Of a stretch of 33,882 nucleotides of DNA, positions 33,709-33,882 are shown piece by piece; position 1 is the first letter of the stretch; every line of letters starts with the position of its first letter. Source of the DNA: Bifidobacterium breve. Its GTDB lineage: Bacteria; Actinomycetota; Acidimicrobiia; Acidimicrobiales; Microtrichaceae. The DNA is taken from contig CAMDLX010000016.1 in NCBI GenBank assembly GCA_945901935.1, forward strand, positions 1 to 33,882, in the 5' to 3' direction. The notes under the pieces are model-generated. The model was not told the origin of the DNA. It worked only from the letters and a program-made list of their open reading frames with translations, and ran no database searches. Both the position numbers and the translations under genes were made by a program.

Positions 33709-33882
33709 ATGCCGCGCCGTGAAGATATTGAATCCATCCTGCTGATTGGTTCCGGACCAATCGTGATCGGGCAAGCCTGCGAGTTTGATTACTCGGGGAC
33801 TCAGGCCTGCAGGGTGCTCAAGGAAGAGGGCTACCGGGTCATTCTGGCGAATTCAAACCCCGCCACAATCATGACTGACCCT
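33709..33882 (+). CDS. carB: Carbamoyl-phosphate synthase large subunit, N-terminal fragment (continues beyond window)
   Basis: The last 58 codons read the start of Car[21 protein letters not shown], then [19 protein letters not shown], then [15 protein letters not shown], the universal N-terminal ATP-grasp region. CarB uses ammonia from CarA with bicarbonate and two ATP to make carbamoyl phosphate for pyrimidine and arginine synthesis. ATG 33709 follows a clear AAGAAGGG (33694-33701) at 7-base spacing. The rest of the gene lies outside the window. The 115-base gap to the divergent DUF2505 gene (33594-33708) must hold its promoter, or else carB depends on read-through from carA across an antisense gene. 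I see no convincing -10 box there. Confidence 0.96.
   Translation, partial: MPRREDIESILLIGSGPIVIGQACEFDYSGTQACRVLKEEGYRVILANSNPATIMTDP

Noticed and set aside
33096-33722. Plus-strand frame of 208 codons between carA and carB
   Set aside because: It overlaps the DUF2505 gene on the other strand and runs into carB out of frame; its translation is His/Arg/Gln-rich with no fold, whereas the minus-strand frame has a coherent strand-helix pattern.

Overview
The window looks like a chromosomal segment from a member of the Actinomycetota, with GC in the mid-fifties per cent judged by eye. The evidence is the gene order: dapA-rnj-ftsK, rimO-pgsA-cinA, rarA-DUF948-alaS-ruvX-mltG-aroE, aroK-aroB, aroQ, pepP-efp-nusB, and pyrR-pyrB-pyrC-carA/carB are all blocks familiar from actinobacterial chromosomes. 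Several transcription units also appear to begin with leaderless starts behind TANNNT -10 boxes. It reads as a compact core-genome region, not a mobile island. I see no rRNA, tRNA, CRISPR array, insertion sequence, integrase or prophage gene. The species is not identifiable from the sequence alone.

Layout. 1-1505: the end of a TetR-type regulator, then a ferritin-like di-iron protein preceded by four tandem 16-bp repeats. 1563-4773: a MarR-like regulator, dapA (lysine/diaminopimelate synthesis) and rnj (RNase J), tightly coupled. 4835-7399: the DNA translocase gene ftsK. 7455-8393: an SMP-30/gluconolactonase-like gene. 8434-10339: rimO and pgsA, overlapping. 10367-13753: cinA, rarA, a DUF948 protein and a small membrane protein. 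13794-19047: alaS, ruvX, mltG and aroE. 19138-23067: a DUF4388 protein, an unrecognised protein with PH-like segments, aroK and aroB, all overlapping. 23178-24712: aroQ and a membrane-anchored EEP-family hydrolase. 24763-27116: an M24 aminopeptidase, efp and nusB. 27324-28961: a Tat-exported PhoD-like lipoprotein. 29065-33099: the pyrimidine operon pyrR-pyrB-pyrC-carA, with a PyrR-binding RNA hairpin in its leader. 33102-33593 (minus strand): a DUF2505 protein. 33709 to the end: the start of carB.

How the genes fit together. Most genes inside a unit overlap the preceding stop codon by 1-4 bases or more (TAATG, TGATG, GTGA, ATGA, TAGTG), implying translational coupling. Several first genes of units lack a Shine-Dalgarno and sit 6-9 bases after a -10-like hexamer. 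The shikimate genes aroE, aroK, aroB and aroQ lie close together, but aroC, normally in this block, is absent from the window. Two poorly known genes with low-complexity 15-bp repeats occupy its usual place. carA and carB, usually adjacent, are split by a gene on the opposite strand.

The items most worth a second look are the 16-bp repeat array at 298-361, the DUF4388/PH-like pair inside the shikimate block, the PyrR RNA element at 29031-29048, the leaderless-start pattern, and the EF-P loop lacking the second proline usual in actinobacteria.
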